Positions 53,145 through 62,565 of a DNA stretch of 64,000 nt are shown one piece after another. Position numbers and translations under genes: made by a program. The stretch is from Algoriphagus winogradskyi. GTDB lineage: Bacteria > Bacteroidota > Bacteroidia > Cytophagales > Cyclobacteriaceae. The DNA is taken from NCBI RefSeq assembly GCF_900182815.1, contig NZ_FXUA01000006.1, positions 62,001 to 126,000 of the forward strand, read 5' to 3'. The notes under the pieces were generated by a model. It worked only from the letters and a program-made list of their open reading frames with translations. It had not been told where the DNA came from and did not search any database. Numbering within the stretch: position 1 is the first letter of the stretch; each line of letters begins with the position of its first letter.

Positions 53145-54857
53145 TCACTTTTTGACTTTCAAATTTTCCAGCCTTTTATCAAAATAATTCCCTATCTCGT
53201 CTCCATTTAAAGCATTCAGCGTCATTTCTTTAGTCAGCCCTCCTTTTCTCCCTACGAGTACGCCAAATTTCATGTCGGCATAGCCTTCCATCGCATGTGC
53301 ATCTGGATTGATAGAAAGCATCACACCTTGATCCATGGCGTAGCGAACCCATCTCCAATCTAGATCTAATCTCCAAGGATTGGCATTGATTTCAATGACT
53401 ACATTATTTGCCGCGCAGGCATCGATGATGGCTTTGTGATCGATTGGGTATCCCTGACGACGAAGAAGCAATCTTCCCGTAGGATGGCCCAAAATCGTAG
53501 TGTAAGGGTTTTCAATCGCGGTTATCAGCCGAGTGGTAGCTCGCTTGATATCCATATTCAGAATGGAATGAACGGATGCAACGATAAAGTCAAAACTTGC
53601 CAAAACTTCATCAGAATAATCCAGCTTTCCATCAGATAGAATGTCGCTTTCTATACCTTTGAAAATCCGAAAAGGAGCCATTTCCTCGTTCAGTGCATCG
53701 ATTTCCTGATGTTGTTTTAGAATTTGATCTTCTGTCAGTCCCCCGGCATAAAAAGCTGTTTTGCTGTGATCAGAGATTCCTAAATACTCATATCCTAGCT
53801 CCCTGCAATACTCTGCCATTTGTCTCAGGCTGTGTTTTCCATCACTATAAGTGGAGTGATTGTGAAGAATTCCTTTGAGGTCTTGGTCTGTTAATAGTTC
53901 AGGGATTTTATTCTCCTTTGCCAGTTCTATCTCCCCAAAACCTTCTCTCATTTCCGCTGGGATAAATTGGAGGTTGTTAATACTGAAAAACTCTTCTTCA
54001 CTAGAGTAATCCTTTTTCTGAAGTTTTTGAGCTACAGTTTCTTTTTCATCCACCAGTGCTTCCAGATGAAGTGGTGCGGCTGTTAAGGAAAGCTTTTTCC
54101 AAAGAAAATCAGCTTTGGAACAAAAATGAACTGAAACTCGGAGGTCGATATCTTTCATTTTTCCACGCAAGGTTCTCGGTCCGGACTCCAGTAAGATCCA
54201 TTCGATCGAGTCCATTGCTTTGATTTGGGACTTTACCGTAGGTAATTCATCTGAGGCAAATAGAAATTCTGCCTCGGTGATGATTTCCAGCTGTCTGGCA
54301 AAATCCCCTACAAGTGCCAAATCTGCCTCTGGAGCTAACGCTAGAAATGATTCTTTTAAATGTCCGGTGATTTGCTCAATATCTGCATAAAGCCATTTTC
54401 CAGAGTTGGAAGCTTTGAATTCAAGATTCTGGATAACCGTATGCTGTGTTTTTTCTCCAAATCCTTTGATTTTGGCGACCTTTCCAGACTGGCAGGCTTC
54501 CATAAGTTCATGAGTTGAAGTGATGCCAAGTTCCTCCCAAAGCATTTTAACCTTCTTCGGTCCCAATCCTTTAATCTGTAGCACTTCCAAGATTCCTTCC
54601 GGAGTTTTGGCAAGCAGTTCTTCTAGAAAAGAGAAAGTCTCGGTTTCTTTGAGTTGCTGTATAGCATCGACCATGCTTTTTCCAACTCCCTGAATCTTTG
54701 CTAGTTCTGTTTCGCTTAGCGACATAATGTCCTGATCTCCACGTTCTAAGGAAATCAGCGCACTTTGGTAGCTGCGTATTTTGAATGGGTTTTCGTCGTG
54801 AAGTTCCATCAGCTGTATGCTGAGTTTGATTTTTTTCAGAAGAGTCTTATGATCCAA
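53145..54857 (-). CDS. PolX-like protein: HhH region, degenerate polymerase palm and intact PHP domain
   Basis: 570 residues, the length of bacterial PolX (about 570). Helix-hairpin-helix segments ('LAKIQGVGKSMVDAI', 'VLQIKGLGPKKVKML', 'KGFGEKTQHT') lie at 50-145. In the palm the usual GS...GDxD is replaced: G184-D185 ... T194-E195-A196-E197, while the third acid D238 ('DIDLRV') remains. The PHP domain (about 328-570) is intact: 'LHNHSTYSDG', 'GISDHS', 'GIESDIL', 'ASVHS', 'ILGHPTGR', 'SINPDAH'. It probably keeps a 3'-5' exonuclease or phosphoesterase activity and may have lost gap filling. Confidence 0.88.
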   Translation of the reverse strand: MDHKTLLKKIKLSIQLMELHDENPFKIRSYQSALISLERGDQDIMSLSETELAKIQGVGKSMVDAIQQLKETETFSFLEELLAKTPEGILEVLQIKGLGPKKVKMLWEELGITSTHELMEACQSGKVAKIKGFGEKTQHTVIQNLEFKASNSGKWLYADIEQITGHLKESFLALAPEADLALVGDFARQLEIITEAEFLFASDELPTVKSQIKAMDSIEWILLESGPRTLRGKMKDIDLRVSVHFCSKADFLWKKLSLTAAPLHLEALVDEKETVAQKLQKKDYSSEEEFFSINNLQFIPAEMREGFGEIELAKENKIPELLTDQDLKGILHNHSTYSDGKHSLRQMAEYCRELGYEYLGISDHSKTAFYAGGLTEDQILKQHQEIDALNEEMAPFRIFKGIESDILSDGKLDYSDEVLASFDFIVASVHSILNMDIKRATTRLITAIENPYTTILGHPTGRLLLRRQGYPIDHKAIIDACAANNVVIEINANPWRLDLDWRWVRYAMDQGVMLSINPDAHAMEGYADMKFGVLVGRKGGLTKEMTLNALNGDEIGNYFDKRLENLKVKK

Positions 54858-55084
54858 AATTTATCGGGTTGAATGAAAGTGATGAGACAAATGTCTTGAA
54901 ATAATGTTTCAATTTAAGGGGCTATGGGTTAACTTAAAATTGAAATGTGATATTCTATCTAGATCAGCTTTGCAAAGCATTGGAAAGGAGTGAGATGGAT
55001 TCTTATTTCTAATGGATTTGAACAGAAAGAATGCATTTACGTTATTCAAGTCGAGGACTTTTTAACATTCAACCAAAATATATC

Positions 55085-55483
55085 ATGAAATACTGGATGG
55101 TAAAATCTGAACCAAGTTCATATTCTTGGAGCGATTTCGTAGCAAAAAATGAAGATATATGGGATGGTGTGAGGAATTTTCAAGCTCGGAACTATCTTAG
55201 AGAAATGCAAATGGGAGACTTGGTGTTTTTTTATCACAGTGGCAAGGAAAAAGCAATCGTAGGAATAGCTGAAGTGAGTCAGGAACAATTCCCTGACCCG
55301 AAGGACGAGGCTTGGACAGCTGTAAAACTGAAGGTGAAAAGCCCTTTGAAAAATGCAATTCCACTAGCTGCCATTAAGGATGAGGATAGGCTATCCGATT
55401 TGCCTATGCTAAAACAATCCCGGCTTTCTGTGCTGCCGGTAGGCAAAGAAGCATTTGATTTACTTCTAAAAATGGGTTCATGA
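55085..55483 (+). CDS. EVE domain protein
   Basis: ATG at 55085 is chosen over an upstream frame start at 55031 because 'MKYWMVKSEPSSYSWSDF' is the standard EVE N-terminus. 132 residues, almost all one EVE domain: 'WDGVRNFQARNYLREMQMGDLVFFYHSGKEKAIVG', 'VKLKVKSPLKNAIPL'. EVE domains, relatives of PUA and YTH domains, are thought to read modified bases in DNA or RNA. It overlaps the next gene by 4 bp. Confidence 0.92.
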   Translation: MKYWMVKSEPSSYSWSDFVAKNEDIWDGVRNFQARNYLREMQMGDLVFFYHSGKEKAIVGIAEVSQEQFPDPKDEAWTAVKLKVKSPLKNAIPLAAIKDEDRLSDLPMLKQSRLSVLPVGKEAFDLLLKMGS

Positions 55484-57102
55484 AAAGGATACTTCTACTA
55501 CTTTTTCTTTCAGTACTAAGTCATGGGATCTTTGCACAGGTCAGATTTATTGAACGTTTTGAAGTAGAGTCTGAGTTGGATGCTCCATTATTTGAAATGA
55601 TAGAGTCAGAAGCTGGATTAGTTTGCTTCAGGACACTCCCCGACAAGGGATTGAACATGAAGAGAGTGTTTCAGTATTTTATTGCTGATAGTCGGTTGGA
55701 TTCTAAAGAAGGGGTTATTCAATTTCCTGTCAAAGACGGGTACGATATGCTGGGATATGATGTAGATCAAAATCAGCTTTTTATTCTTTTCACTGAAGGG
55801 TACGCTCTGAATGCCGATAAGTATTTGCTTCAAGTGGATTTGCAGACTAAGCAAGGGCTAGAGTTTGTGATAGAAAATGTCCTCGATATGGAATTAGTGG
55901 AGTTTTTGGTGCAAGATCAAAAAGCCATTTTCATGGGGAGTTCGGATAGTAGACCAGTTTTGCAAATCCATGATATATTGACCAAAAGTGTTCATACCCT
56001 ACAGGGGATTTATGGGAATGATACGCAGATTCTCCAAATCAAAAAAAATCCTGAGATCCGGTCATTGGAAGTGGTACTGAGTAGGAAGGGGGCTTACAGA
56101 AATCGTGATATCATTATCAATACGTATGATATGACCGGAAATGTGATCCAGGAAGTGAAAGTGGATCAGTTTGCAGATCCAGGTCAAGAAATAATAGACG
56201 GGATTTTACTTTCTTCGGGTAATTACCAAGAGGCAATGATAGGAGCTTTCGGTTTAGAGCGGAGGAATTCTTATCAAGGAATGTATATCATGGATATCAA
56301 TGAATTTGGTGAGTTTGATTTTAAACTTTACACCTTAGCCGATTTTCCAAATTTTTATAATTACCTCAACGAAAAAACTAAAGGAAAGAGGGATGCCGAA
56401 ATACTAAAAGAACTTGAGAAAGAAAGAATACCTAGTATAAATAGTATTTATTCTATACGAGACGTTCGGCAAACACCGGATGCTTATTACGTTTATTTTG
56501 ATCAATATTCAGTCTCAAATAGCAGGTCTGGATTTCAAAACGGAATGTATTCTCCCACCGCAGGATATAGATATGATAGATGGAGCAGAATGGGGGCTAC
56601 TACGTTTTCAGATCCCTATTTAGCCAATCGCTTCCCAATGTCAAGTAGCTACCAAACTGTACCTGAGTATCGATATGTATCTGCGCACTTCGCAAAAGTT
56701 GCAAAGACAGGGCAGGTTCTATGGGACAATGCTACCTCGTATGATGAATTTATAACGACTTATCCGGAAGCATTTGGGGAAGTTGCGATAGTTGGGGAGG
56801 ATTTTTACCATATGTATGTGGAAGACGAGATTATAAAGTTGAGTTTTTTCAGAAATGGTGAAAAAATCTTCGAAAATCAGGAATTTGAATTAGGTTTGGT
56901 CAATGAGAAGGAACGTATTCGTGACACGAACTTGGCAAGTTTAAGGTTGATTCATTGGTATGATAGGTACTTTTTGCTCTCCGGAACCCAACGTGTTAGA
57001 TTCCTGAATGAAGCTGGAGCAGATGAAATCCGGGAAGTTTACTTTCTCACCAAAATAGTGGTAGACGGGGATTTGTATAAGCCAGAACAACTCCCAGACT
57101 AG
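55480..57102 (+). CDS. Exported protein of 540 residues, unknown
   Basis: Signal peptide 1-20 (MKRILLLLFLSVLSHGIFAQ). The rest is beta-rich with repeating 30-40 residue segments ('FLVQDQKAIFMGSSDSRPVLQIHDI', 'SGNYQEAMIGAFGLERRNSYQG'), which suggests a propeller-like or repeated beta structure, but no family is recognised. The middle part (350-420) is rich in Tyr, Ser, Arg. It is co-translated with the EVE gene (ATGA overlap), an odd pairing of a cytoplasmic base reader and a secreted protein. Confidence 0.7.
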   Translation: MKRILLLLFLSVLSHGIFAQVRFIERFEVESELDAPLFEMIESEAGLVCFRTLPDKGLNMKRVFQYFIADSRLDSKEGVIQFPVKDGYDMLGYDVDQNQLFILFTEGYALNADKYLLQVDLQTKQGLEFVIENVLDMELVEFLVQDQKAIFMGSSDSRPVLQIHDILTKSVHTLQGIYGNDTQILQIKKNPEIRSLEVVLSRKGAYRNRDIIINTYDMTGNVIQEVKVDQFADPGQEIIDGILLSSGNYQEAMIGAFGLERRNSYQGMYIMDINEFGEFDFKLYTLADFPNFYNYLNEKTKGKRDAEILKELEKERIPSINSIYSIRDVRQTPDAYYVYFDQYSVSNSRSGFQNGMYSPTAGYRYDRWSRMGATTFSDPYLANRFPMSSSYQTVPEYRYVSAHFAKVAKTGQVLWDNATSYDEFITTYPEAFGEVAIVGEDFYHMYVEDEIIKLSFFRNGEKIFENQEFELGLVNEKERIRDTNLASLRLIHWYDRYFLLSGTQRVRFLNEAGADEIREVYFLTKIVVDGDLYKPEQLPD

Positions 57103-57136
57103 ATTTTCTTTTTATATTTACCCGCAAATCTACCCC

Positions 57137-57685
57137 ATGCAAAAAAGGCTTGTCTTAGACGAAGGACAGATTGAGATCATACTCAGACGTTTCTGTCACC
57201 AACTGATCGAAAATCACGATGATTTTGACAATACCGTACTTCTTGGTTTGCAGCCGAGAGGGCCGATATTGTTGGATAAAATCGTAAAACTTCTGGAAGA
57301 AATTTCAGGAGTGAAAGTTCCCTCAGGGTATCTCGATGCTACTTTTCATAGAGATGATTTTCGCAGGAGAGATTTTCCGCTCAAAGCCAACGAAACAAAA
57401 ATCAACTTTCTAGTAGAAGGCAAAAAAGTAATCTTGGTTGATGATGTGCTCTATAAGGGACGATCAGTACGGGCAGCTATGGATGCGATGATCGCATTTG
57501 GCAGGCCTCAGAAAGTCGAACTTATGGTGCTGGTAGATCGCAAGCTCACCCGGGATTATCCTATCATGCCAGATTACTATGGAGTCCGTGTGCATACGCT
57601 GGAAAGCCAATATGTACTGGTGGAATGGGCAGCGCAGGGGAATGAAAAAGACGCAATTTGGATCACAGAGAAAGTTAAAGCTTAA
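57137..57685 (+). CDS. pyrR: PyrR: uracil phosphoribosyltransferase / pyr-operon regulator family
   Basis: 182 residues. PRPP loop 'KVILVDDVLYKGRSVRAAMDA', 'LLGLQPRGPILLDKI', 'LDATFHRDDFRRRDFP', 'LMVLVDRKLTRDYPIMPDYYG'. In Firmicutes PyrR binds pyr mRNA attenuators; here only 34 bp precede the gene and no attenuator is visible, so an enzymatic role alone is possible. pyrB starts 2 bp later. Confidence 0.93.
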   Translation: MQKRLVLDEGQIEIILRRFCHQLIENHDDFDNTVLLGLQPRGPILLDKIVKLLEEISGVKVPSGYLDATFHRDDFRRRDFPLKANETKINFLVEGKKVILVDDVLYKGRSVRAAMDAMIAFGRPQKVELMVLVDRKLTRDYPIMPDYYGVRVHTLESQYVLVEWAAQGNEKDAIWITEKVKA

Positions 57686-57687
57686 CC

Positions 57688-58614
57688 ATGTCGCAACTCA
57701 GTACGAAACACCTCCTTGGAATCAAAAACCTCACAGAGGATGATCTCCAGCTTATTCTTGACACGGCAGCGAATTTCAAAGAAGTCATCAATCGGCCGAT
57801 CAAAAAAGTGCCTTCTCTGCGTGATATCACCATTGCGAATGTGTTTTTCGAGAATTCTACACGCACAAGACTTTCATTTGAACTTGCTGAGAAAAGACTT
57901 TCCGCTGATGTGGTAAATTTTTCTTCTTCCAATAGCTCAGTGAAAAAAGGGGAGACACTTGTAGATACAGTCAATAACATACTTTCTATGAAAGTAGATA
58001 TGGTGGTCATGAGACATTCCAGTCCCGGAGCCCCACATTTTCTTTCTAGAAATGTGAATGCTAACATAGTCAACGCTGGTGATGGTACACATGAGCATCC
58101 AACTCAGGCTTTGCTGGACTCCTTTTCAATCAAAGAAAAACTAGGAGATGTAGCTGGGAAAAAAGTCGCCATTATCGGAGATATTCTGCACTCCAGAGTA
58201 GCACTTTCCAATATTTTTTGCCTACAAAAGTTAGGCGCTGAAGTGATGGTTTGCGGACCAATTACCTTGCTTCCAAAATACATCGCCAGTCTCGGCGTGA
58301 AAGTAGAGCTGGATGTAAAAAAAGCACTTCAGTGGTGTGATGTGGCCAATGTGCTGCGAATTCAGCTAGAAAGACAGCAAATCAAGTATTTTCCAAGCTT
58401 AAGAGAGTATTCACTTTATTACGGAATCAATAAGAAGCTTTTGAGTCAGTTGGATAAGGAAATCGTAATCATGCATCCTGGGCCGATCAATCGAGGAGTG
58501 GAATTAAGCTCAGATGTGGCTGATTCGGATCACTCTATTATTCTGGAGCAGGTGCAAAATGGTGTTGCGGTACGAATGGCGGTGCTTTACTTACTGGCAG
58601 GTTCAAAAGGATAA
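57688..58614 (+). CDS. pyrB: Aspartate carbamoyltransferase catalytic subunit
   Basis: 308 residues. Carbamoyl-phosphate loop 'FENSTRTRLSFELAEKRL', 'VMRHSSPGAPHFLS', 'INAGDGTHEHPTQALLDSF'-type 'HEHPTQALLDSF', and 'HPGPINRGVEL'. First committed step of pyrimidine synthesis. Paired with pyrR; no pyrI regulatory chain is seen. Confidence 0.96.
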   Translation: MSQLSTKHLLGIKNLTEDDLQLILDTAANFKEVINRPIKKVPSLRDITIANVFFENSTRTRLSFELAEKRLSADVVNFSSSNSSVKKGETLVDTVNNILSMKVDMVVMRHSSPGAPHFLSRNVNANIVNAGDGTHEHPTQALLDSFSIKEKLGDVAGKKVAIIGDILHSRVALSNIFCLQKLGAEVMVCGPITLLPKYIASLGVKVELDVKKALQWCDVANVLRIQLERQQIKYFPSLREYSLYYGINKKLLSQLDKEIVIMHPGPINRGVELSSDVADSDHSIILEQVQNGVAVRMAVLYLLAGSKG

Positions 58615-58619
58615 TTTAA

Positions 58620-58670
58620 TTTGAGATTAGAAATTTCAAATTTGAAATCAGTTCACAGTTAAATCTCAAA
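58620..58670. repeat. Nested inverted repeat between pyrB and the ABC transporter gene
   Basis: Outer arms TTTGAGATT (58620-58628) and AATCTCAAA (58662-58670) enclose a perfect 16 bp palindrome ATTTCAAATTTGAAAT (58633-58648). It lies 6 bp past the pyrB stop and 10 bp before the next start. A-T-rich with no T tract, so a weak terminator or an operator are both possible. Confidence 0.5.
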
Positions 58671-58679
58671 ATTATTTTT

Positions 58680-59396
58680 ATGCTAAGTGTTACTAATCTT
58701 GTAAAGACTTATGGCAAGCAGAATGCTGTCAATGACATTTCCTTTGAACTACAAGGTGGGGAGGTAGTTGGACTGTTGGGGCCGAATGGTGCCGGGAAAA
58801 GTACAACTATGAAATGTATTGTTGGCCTGCTTCGCAAAACATCCGGGGAAATTACTTTAGGCGGATTCGATCATTTGAGCGTGGAGGCTAAGCGACTTTT
58901 TAGTTACATTCCAGAGACTCCCTATGTATATGATTTGCTTACCGTACAGGAACATATGCAGTTCATTGCCCAAGCCTACGGAGTGAAAGAGTGGAAAGAG
59001 AAAGCCAATGAATATTTAGAGTTATTTGAATTAGCAGATAAAAAAGATAAACTCGGACGTGACTTGTCTAAAGGAATGCGTCAAAAGGTATCGATTTGCT
59101 GTGCATTACTTCCAGATCCACAAGTGCTTTTCTTTGATGAACCGATGATCGGTTTGGATCCAAAAGCGATCAAAAACACCAAGAAAGTTTTCAGAGAATT
59201 AAAGGAAGCTGGAAAAACCATTTTGGTTAGTACTCACCTAATCGATAGCGTTGAATCTATCGCTGATCGAGTGATGATTTTGAAGGATGGAAATATCGTC
59301 GGTAATGATACTGTGGCAAACTTGAAGATACAATCTCTGCAAGGTGAAGGAACTACTTTAGAGGATCTCTTTTTAGAAATGACCAAAGATGAATGA
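58680..59396 (+). CDS. ABC transporter ATP-binding protein
   Basis: 238 residues. Walker A 'GPNGAGKST' (34-42), signature 'DLSKGMRQK' (a variant of LSGGQ usual in drug/lantibiotic-type exporters), Walker B 'VLFFDEPMIGLDP', and H-loop 'STHLID'. Energises the membrane protein encoded next, which overlaps by 8 bp. Confidence 0.94.
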   Translation: MLSVTNLVKTYGKQNAVNDISFELQGGEVVGLLGPNGAGKSTTMKCIVGLLRKTSGEITLGGFDHLSVEAKRLFSYIPETPYVYDLLTVQEHMQFIAQAYGVKEWKEKANEYLELFELADKKDKLGRDLSKGMRQKVSICCALLPDPQVLFFDEPMIGLDPKAIKNTKKVFRELKEAGKTILVSTHLIDSVESIADRVMILKDGNIVGNDTVANLKIQSLQGEGTTLEDLFLEMTKDE

Positions 59397-61029
59397 AATC
59401 CGACTGCTGTTCAGAAAGGATATTCTCATTCTGATCAATAATATTAAGCTAATTCTTAGAAACCCGATGCGGCTTTTGCCATATGCAGCTATAGCTGGAT
59501 ACATATTTTTCATGTATTGGCTGCGCATGAAAAACAGGGATGATGATACCTCTAGCCAGGAACTGCCAGAATTGGATATAAATGGCCTACCTGAAGTGAA
59601 TTTTGCCTTGCAAAATATCGTGGGAGGAGTGACAATACTGGCCTTGGTTATTCTCATTTATCAGTTGTATAGCGCCACAAAAAAAAATGTCAGCTTTTTC
59701 AAAATGGCTGATGTAAACTTACTTTTTACCGCACCTGTCAAGCCAGAGAATATTCTGATTTACTATATGGTAAGGTCAATTTTACCTTCTTTAGGCGGTG
59801 CAATCATCTTTGTGGGATATGGGTCAAGTCAGGCGATTGACACATTTGACCTTACTGTAGCAAACTTTATCTTTTTAATACTGGCTTTTGCCTTATTCTT
59901 TTTCATTGTTTCCCCGATCAAATTTTTGGTTTACACACTAAACTCTAAGTACGATGTGATGGAGTTCATTCGCACTGGGGTGATCGTTTTAGCCGTTTTA
60001 TTGTCAGGGATGATTATCATTCCTGGTTTGATGGCAGAGAAATTCTGGCAAGGAATGTTTGCTTGGATTTCTTCCCCCTGGTTTGATTTTTTTCCGATTG
60101 TAGGTTGGAGTAGAGGGATTGGTAGCTACTTATCACATGGAAATGCCATCCTGTCTATTGGCTTCATTTTACTTTACGGTATATCCTATTTTGTGATTTT
60201 GAAATTGGTGATTAGATTCTCCGGTTATTATTATGAAGATGTACTCGAAGCCACCAAGTCCAATGAGGAAAAGCTAGAAAAAGTAAAAGGCAAAAAACAG
60301 GTTGGAGAAAGTTCTTATAGTCTAAATACTAAAAAGAAGCTTGCTCTTCCCGACTTTGGGACTGGTGCCAAGGCCTTTTACTGGAGAAATTACGTGCACA
60401 GTTCACGACAGGATTTTCACCCACTATTTGGACTGTACTCTCTAATTATGGTTGGAATAGGGATTGTTCTGGCTGTGCTATCCCTTTTTGAGTGGTTTTC
60501 CCATTACTTTGTCTATGGATATCTCTTGATTATGCTGTTTCTATACTTCTTTGCTGGAATAGGCAGAGCAAATGTGGGAGATCTGAAAAAGCCATTTTTC
60601 ATTCTGATTCCAGCATCTTGGACCTCCAAGTTTTGGAATATGATCAAGCTGGATATACTCCAAATCACTTTGTTTTGTTTAGCACTGATCATTCCAGCAG
60701 TATTTATAGCTGGATTAAACTGGTTCATTATTCCGCTATTTCTAGTTGCGACAGTAGAGGTATATTTAGTGGGTTTTGGAATAAATATCATTCCTCAAAT
60801 CGCTTTGGATGAGGGTTGGGATAGAAAATTGATCAAGCCGTTTATGATTGGGGGTATTGTCTTTTTCGGTTTATTCCCTGCTTTGGCATTTAGCGTAGTA
60901 GCATTTATTGCATCTAAGCAGTTTGTCTGGGCACTGTTTGGGGGGACATTTGGGATGTTTTTCGTCGCAGCGATCCTTATGCACGTGACGCTCGATGTAT
61001 TGAAGCGATTGGAATTCAAAGAGGTGTAA
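59389..61029 (+). CDS. Polytopic membrane component of an ABC exporter
   Basis: 546 residues with about ten membrane helices. The N-terminal half has 'KMADVNLLFTAPVKPENILIYYMVRSILPSLG', a pattern of the putative ABC exporter family (ABC_export). A charged cytoplasmic loop (about 285-330, 'KSNEEKLEKVKGKKQVGESS') separates two helix bundles. Overlaps the ATPase gene by 8 bp. Substrate unknown. Confidence 0.87.
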   Translation: MNEIRLLFRKDILILINNIKLILRNPMRLLPYAAIAGYIFFMYWLRMKNRDDDTSSQELPELDINGLPEVNFALQNIVGGVTILALVILIYQLYSATKKNVSFFKMADVNLLFTAPVKPENILIYYMVRSILPSLGGAIIFVGYGSSQAIDTFDLTVANFIFLILAFALFFFIVSPIKFLVYTLNSKYDVMEFIRTGVIVLAVLLSGMIIIPGLMAEKFWQGMFAWISSPWFDFFPIVGWSRGIGSYLSHGNAILSIGFILLYGISYFVILKLVIRFSGYYYEDVLEATKSNEEKLEKVKGKKQVGESSYSLNTKKKLALPDFGTGAKAFYWRNYVHSSRQDFHPLFGLYSLIMVGIGIVLAVLSLFEWFSHYFVYGYLLIMLFLYFFAGIGRANVGDLKKPFFILIPASWTSKFWNMIKLDILQITLFCLALIIPAVFIAGLNWFIIPLFLVATVEVYLVGFGINIIPQIALDEGWDRKLIKPFMIGGIVFFGLFPALAFSVVAFIASKQFVWALFGGTFGMFFVAAILMHVTLDVLKRLEFKEV

Positions 61030-61152
61030 ACAAGTCTCACTGTTCAGTTTTCAGTCGCAGCTTTTCGAGTTCCCAGGTCATAATTGGTTTGATAATGCAG
61101 AATTTTATTCTGTTTTAACTTTCCTGTAATCGCTTCCCCCGGAAATTTCCTT

Positions 61153-61160
61153 TATTTTTG
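61153..61160 (+). promoter_or_regulatory. -7 promoter box for the cystathionine beta-synthase gene
   Basis: TATTTTTG, a match to TAnnTTTG, 31 bp before the start codon. Confidence 0.55.
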
Positions 61161-61190
61161 ATTACCAAATAGGACCAAATGTAACCGACT

Positions 61191-62558
61191 ATGATCTACA
61201 ACTCAATAATCGATACCATCGGAAATACTCCGATGATCAGACTGAATAAACTTGCAAAGCATATCAAAGGCGAGGTGCTGGTGAAAGTGGAATACTTCAA
61301 CCCCGGCAACTCCATGAAAGATCGTATGGCGATCAAAATGGTGGAAGATGCAGAAAAAGCAGGTTTACTGAAGCCAGGAGGGACGATCATCGAAGGAACT
61401 TCGGGAAATACAGGAATGGGCTTGGCTTTAGCAGCAGTAGCTAAAGGATACAAATGTATCTTCACTATGGCAGATAAGCAGTCAAAGGAGAAGATAGATA
61501 TCCTAAAAGCCGTGGGAGCAGAGGTGATCGTTTGTCCTACAAACGTTTCTCCTGAAGATCCACGTTCCTATTATTCTATTGCGAAGAAATTGAATCAGGA
61601 TATCCCGAATTCTTTTTACCCAAATCAATACGATAATCTCTCCAATACAGCAGCTCACTACGAGACCACAGGTCCTGAAATTTGGAATGACACGGACGGA
61701 AAAATCACCCATTATGCTGCAGGAGTAGGCACTGGCGGTTCTATGTGTGGAACAGCTAAATATCTGAAAGAGCAAAATCCAAATGTGGTGACCGTGGGAA
61801 TTGATACGTACGGTTCGGTTTTCAAAAAATATAAAGAGACTGGAATTTTTGACGAGAAAGAAGTTTATCCATACCTCACCGAAGGAATTGGAGAAGATAT
61901 TCTTCCAAAGAATGTGAACTTCGATATGATCGATCACTTTATCAAAGTGACTGATAAAGATTCTGCGGTGATGACCCGACGTTTGGCCAGAGAAGAAGGC
62001 TTGTTTGTAGGTTGGTCATGCGGATCGGCTGTTCATGGAGCTTTAGAGTGGGCTAAGGATAACCTGAAGGAAGGCGATCAGATGGTGATTATTCTTCCAG
62101 ATCATGGTACGCGATATCTTGGTAAAGTTTACAATGACGAGTGGATGAGAAATCATGGTTTCTTGGAAGACAAAACCTTCTCCACTGCTAGAGATATCAT
62201 AGCGCAGCGAAACGGCGCTTATTCATTGGTTTCGACTTTGAAAACTGATTCAGTAAAAAGTGCGATAGGCTTGATGAATAAAACCAGTGTTTCTCAGATT
62301 CCAGTGATGGAAAATGAAGAGGTAGTAGGTAGCCTGACTGATAATAAATTGCTTGCTAGAATCATTGATAACCCATCGTTGAAAGATGCTACTGTTGCTG
62401 ATGTGATGGAGGATTCCATGCATTTCGTGGCATTGGATAGTACGCTAGATGTACTTTCTTCTATGGTGGAAAAGGAAAAAGCAGTGCTCGTTCGTGATGT
62501 GCAAAATCAGATTCACATCATCACTAAGCATGATATATTAGAAGCTTTTACTAAGTAA
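61191..62558 (+). CDS. Cystathionine beta-synthase (PLP domain plus CBS pair)
   Basis: 455 residues. PLP domain: K43 in 'NPGNSMKDRMAIKM', 'EGTSGNTGMGLALAA', 'GVGTGGSMCGTAKYL', 'YLTEGIGEDILP', 'GLFVGWSCGSAVHGAL'. Residues about 330-455 hold two CBS motifs ('TDSVKSAIGLMNKTSVSQIPVMENEEVVGSLTD', 'TVADVMEDSMHFVALDSTLDVL') that can bind SAM or AMP. No N-terminal haem-binding segment as in human CBS. Joins Ser and homocysteine to cystathionine. The riboswitch-controlled methionine gene is 36 kb away. Confidence 0.9.
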   Translation: MIYNSIIDTIGNTPMIRLNKLAKHIKGEVLVKVEYFNPGNSMKDRMAIKMVEDAEKAGLLKPGGTIIEGTSGNTGMGLALAAVAKGYKCIFTMADKQSKEKIDILKAVGAEVIVCPTNVSPEDPRSYYSIAKKLNQDIPNSFYPNQYDNLSNTAAHYETTGPEIWNDTDGKITHYAAGVGTGGSMCGTAKYLKEQNPNVVTVGIDTYGSVFKKYKETGIFDEKEVYPYLTEGIGEDILPKNVNFDMIDHFIKVTDKDSAVMTRRLAREEGLFVGWSCGSAVHGALEWAKDNLKEGDQMVIILPDHGTRYLGKVYNDEWMRNHGFLEDKTFSTARDIIAQRNGAYSLVSTLKTDSVKSAIGLMNKTSVSQIPVMENEEVVGSLTDNKLLARIIDNPSLKDATVADVMEDSMHFVALDSTLDVLSSMVEKEKAVLVRDVQNQIHIITKHDILEAFTK

Positions 62559-62565
62559 TTTTATT

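Noticed and set aside
57103..57136. Possible PyrR-dependent attenuator in front of pyrR
   Set aside because: Only 34 bp separate the genes and no anti-terminator/terminator pair can be formed.
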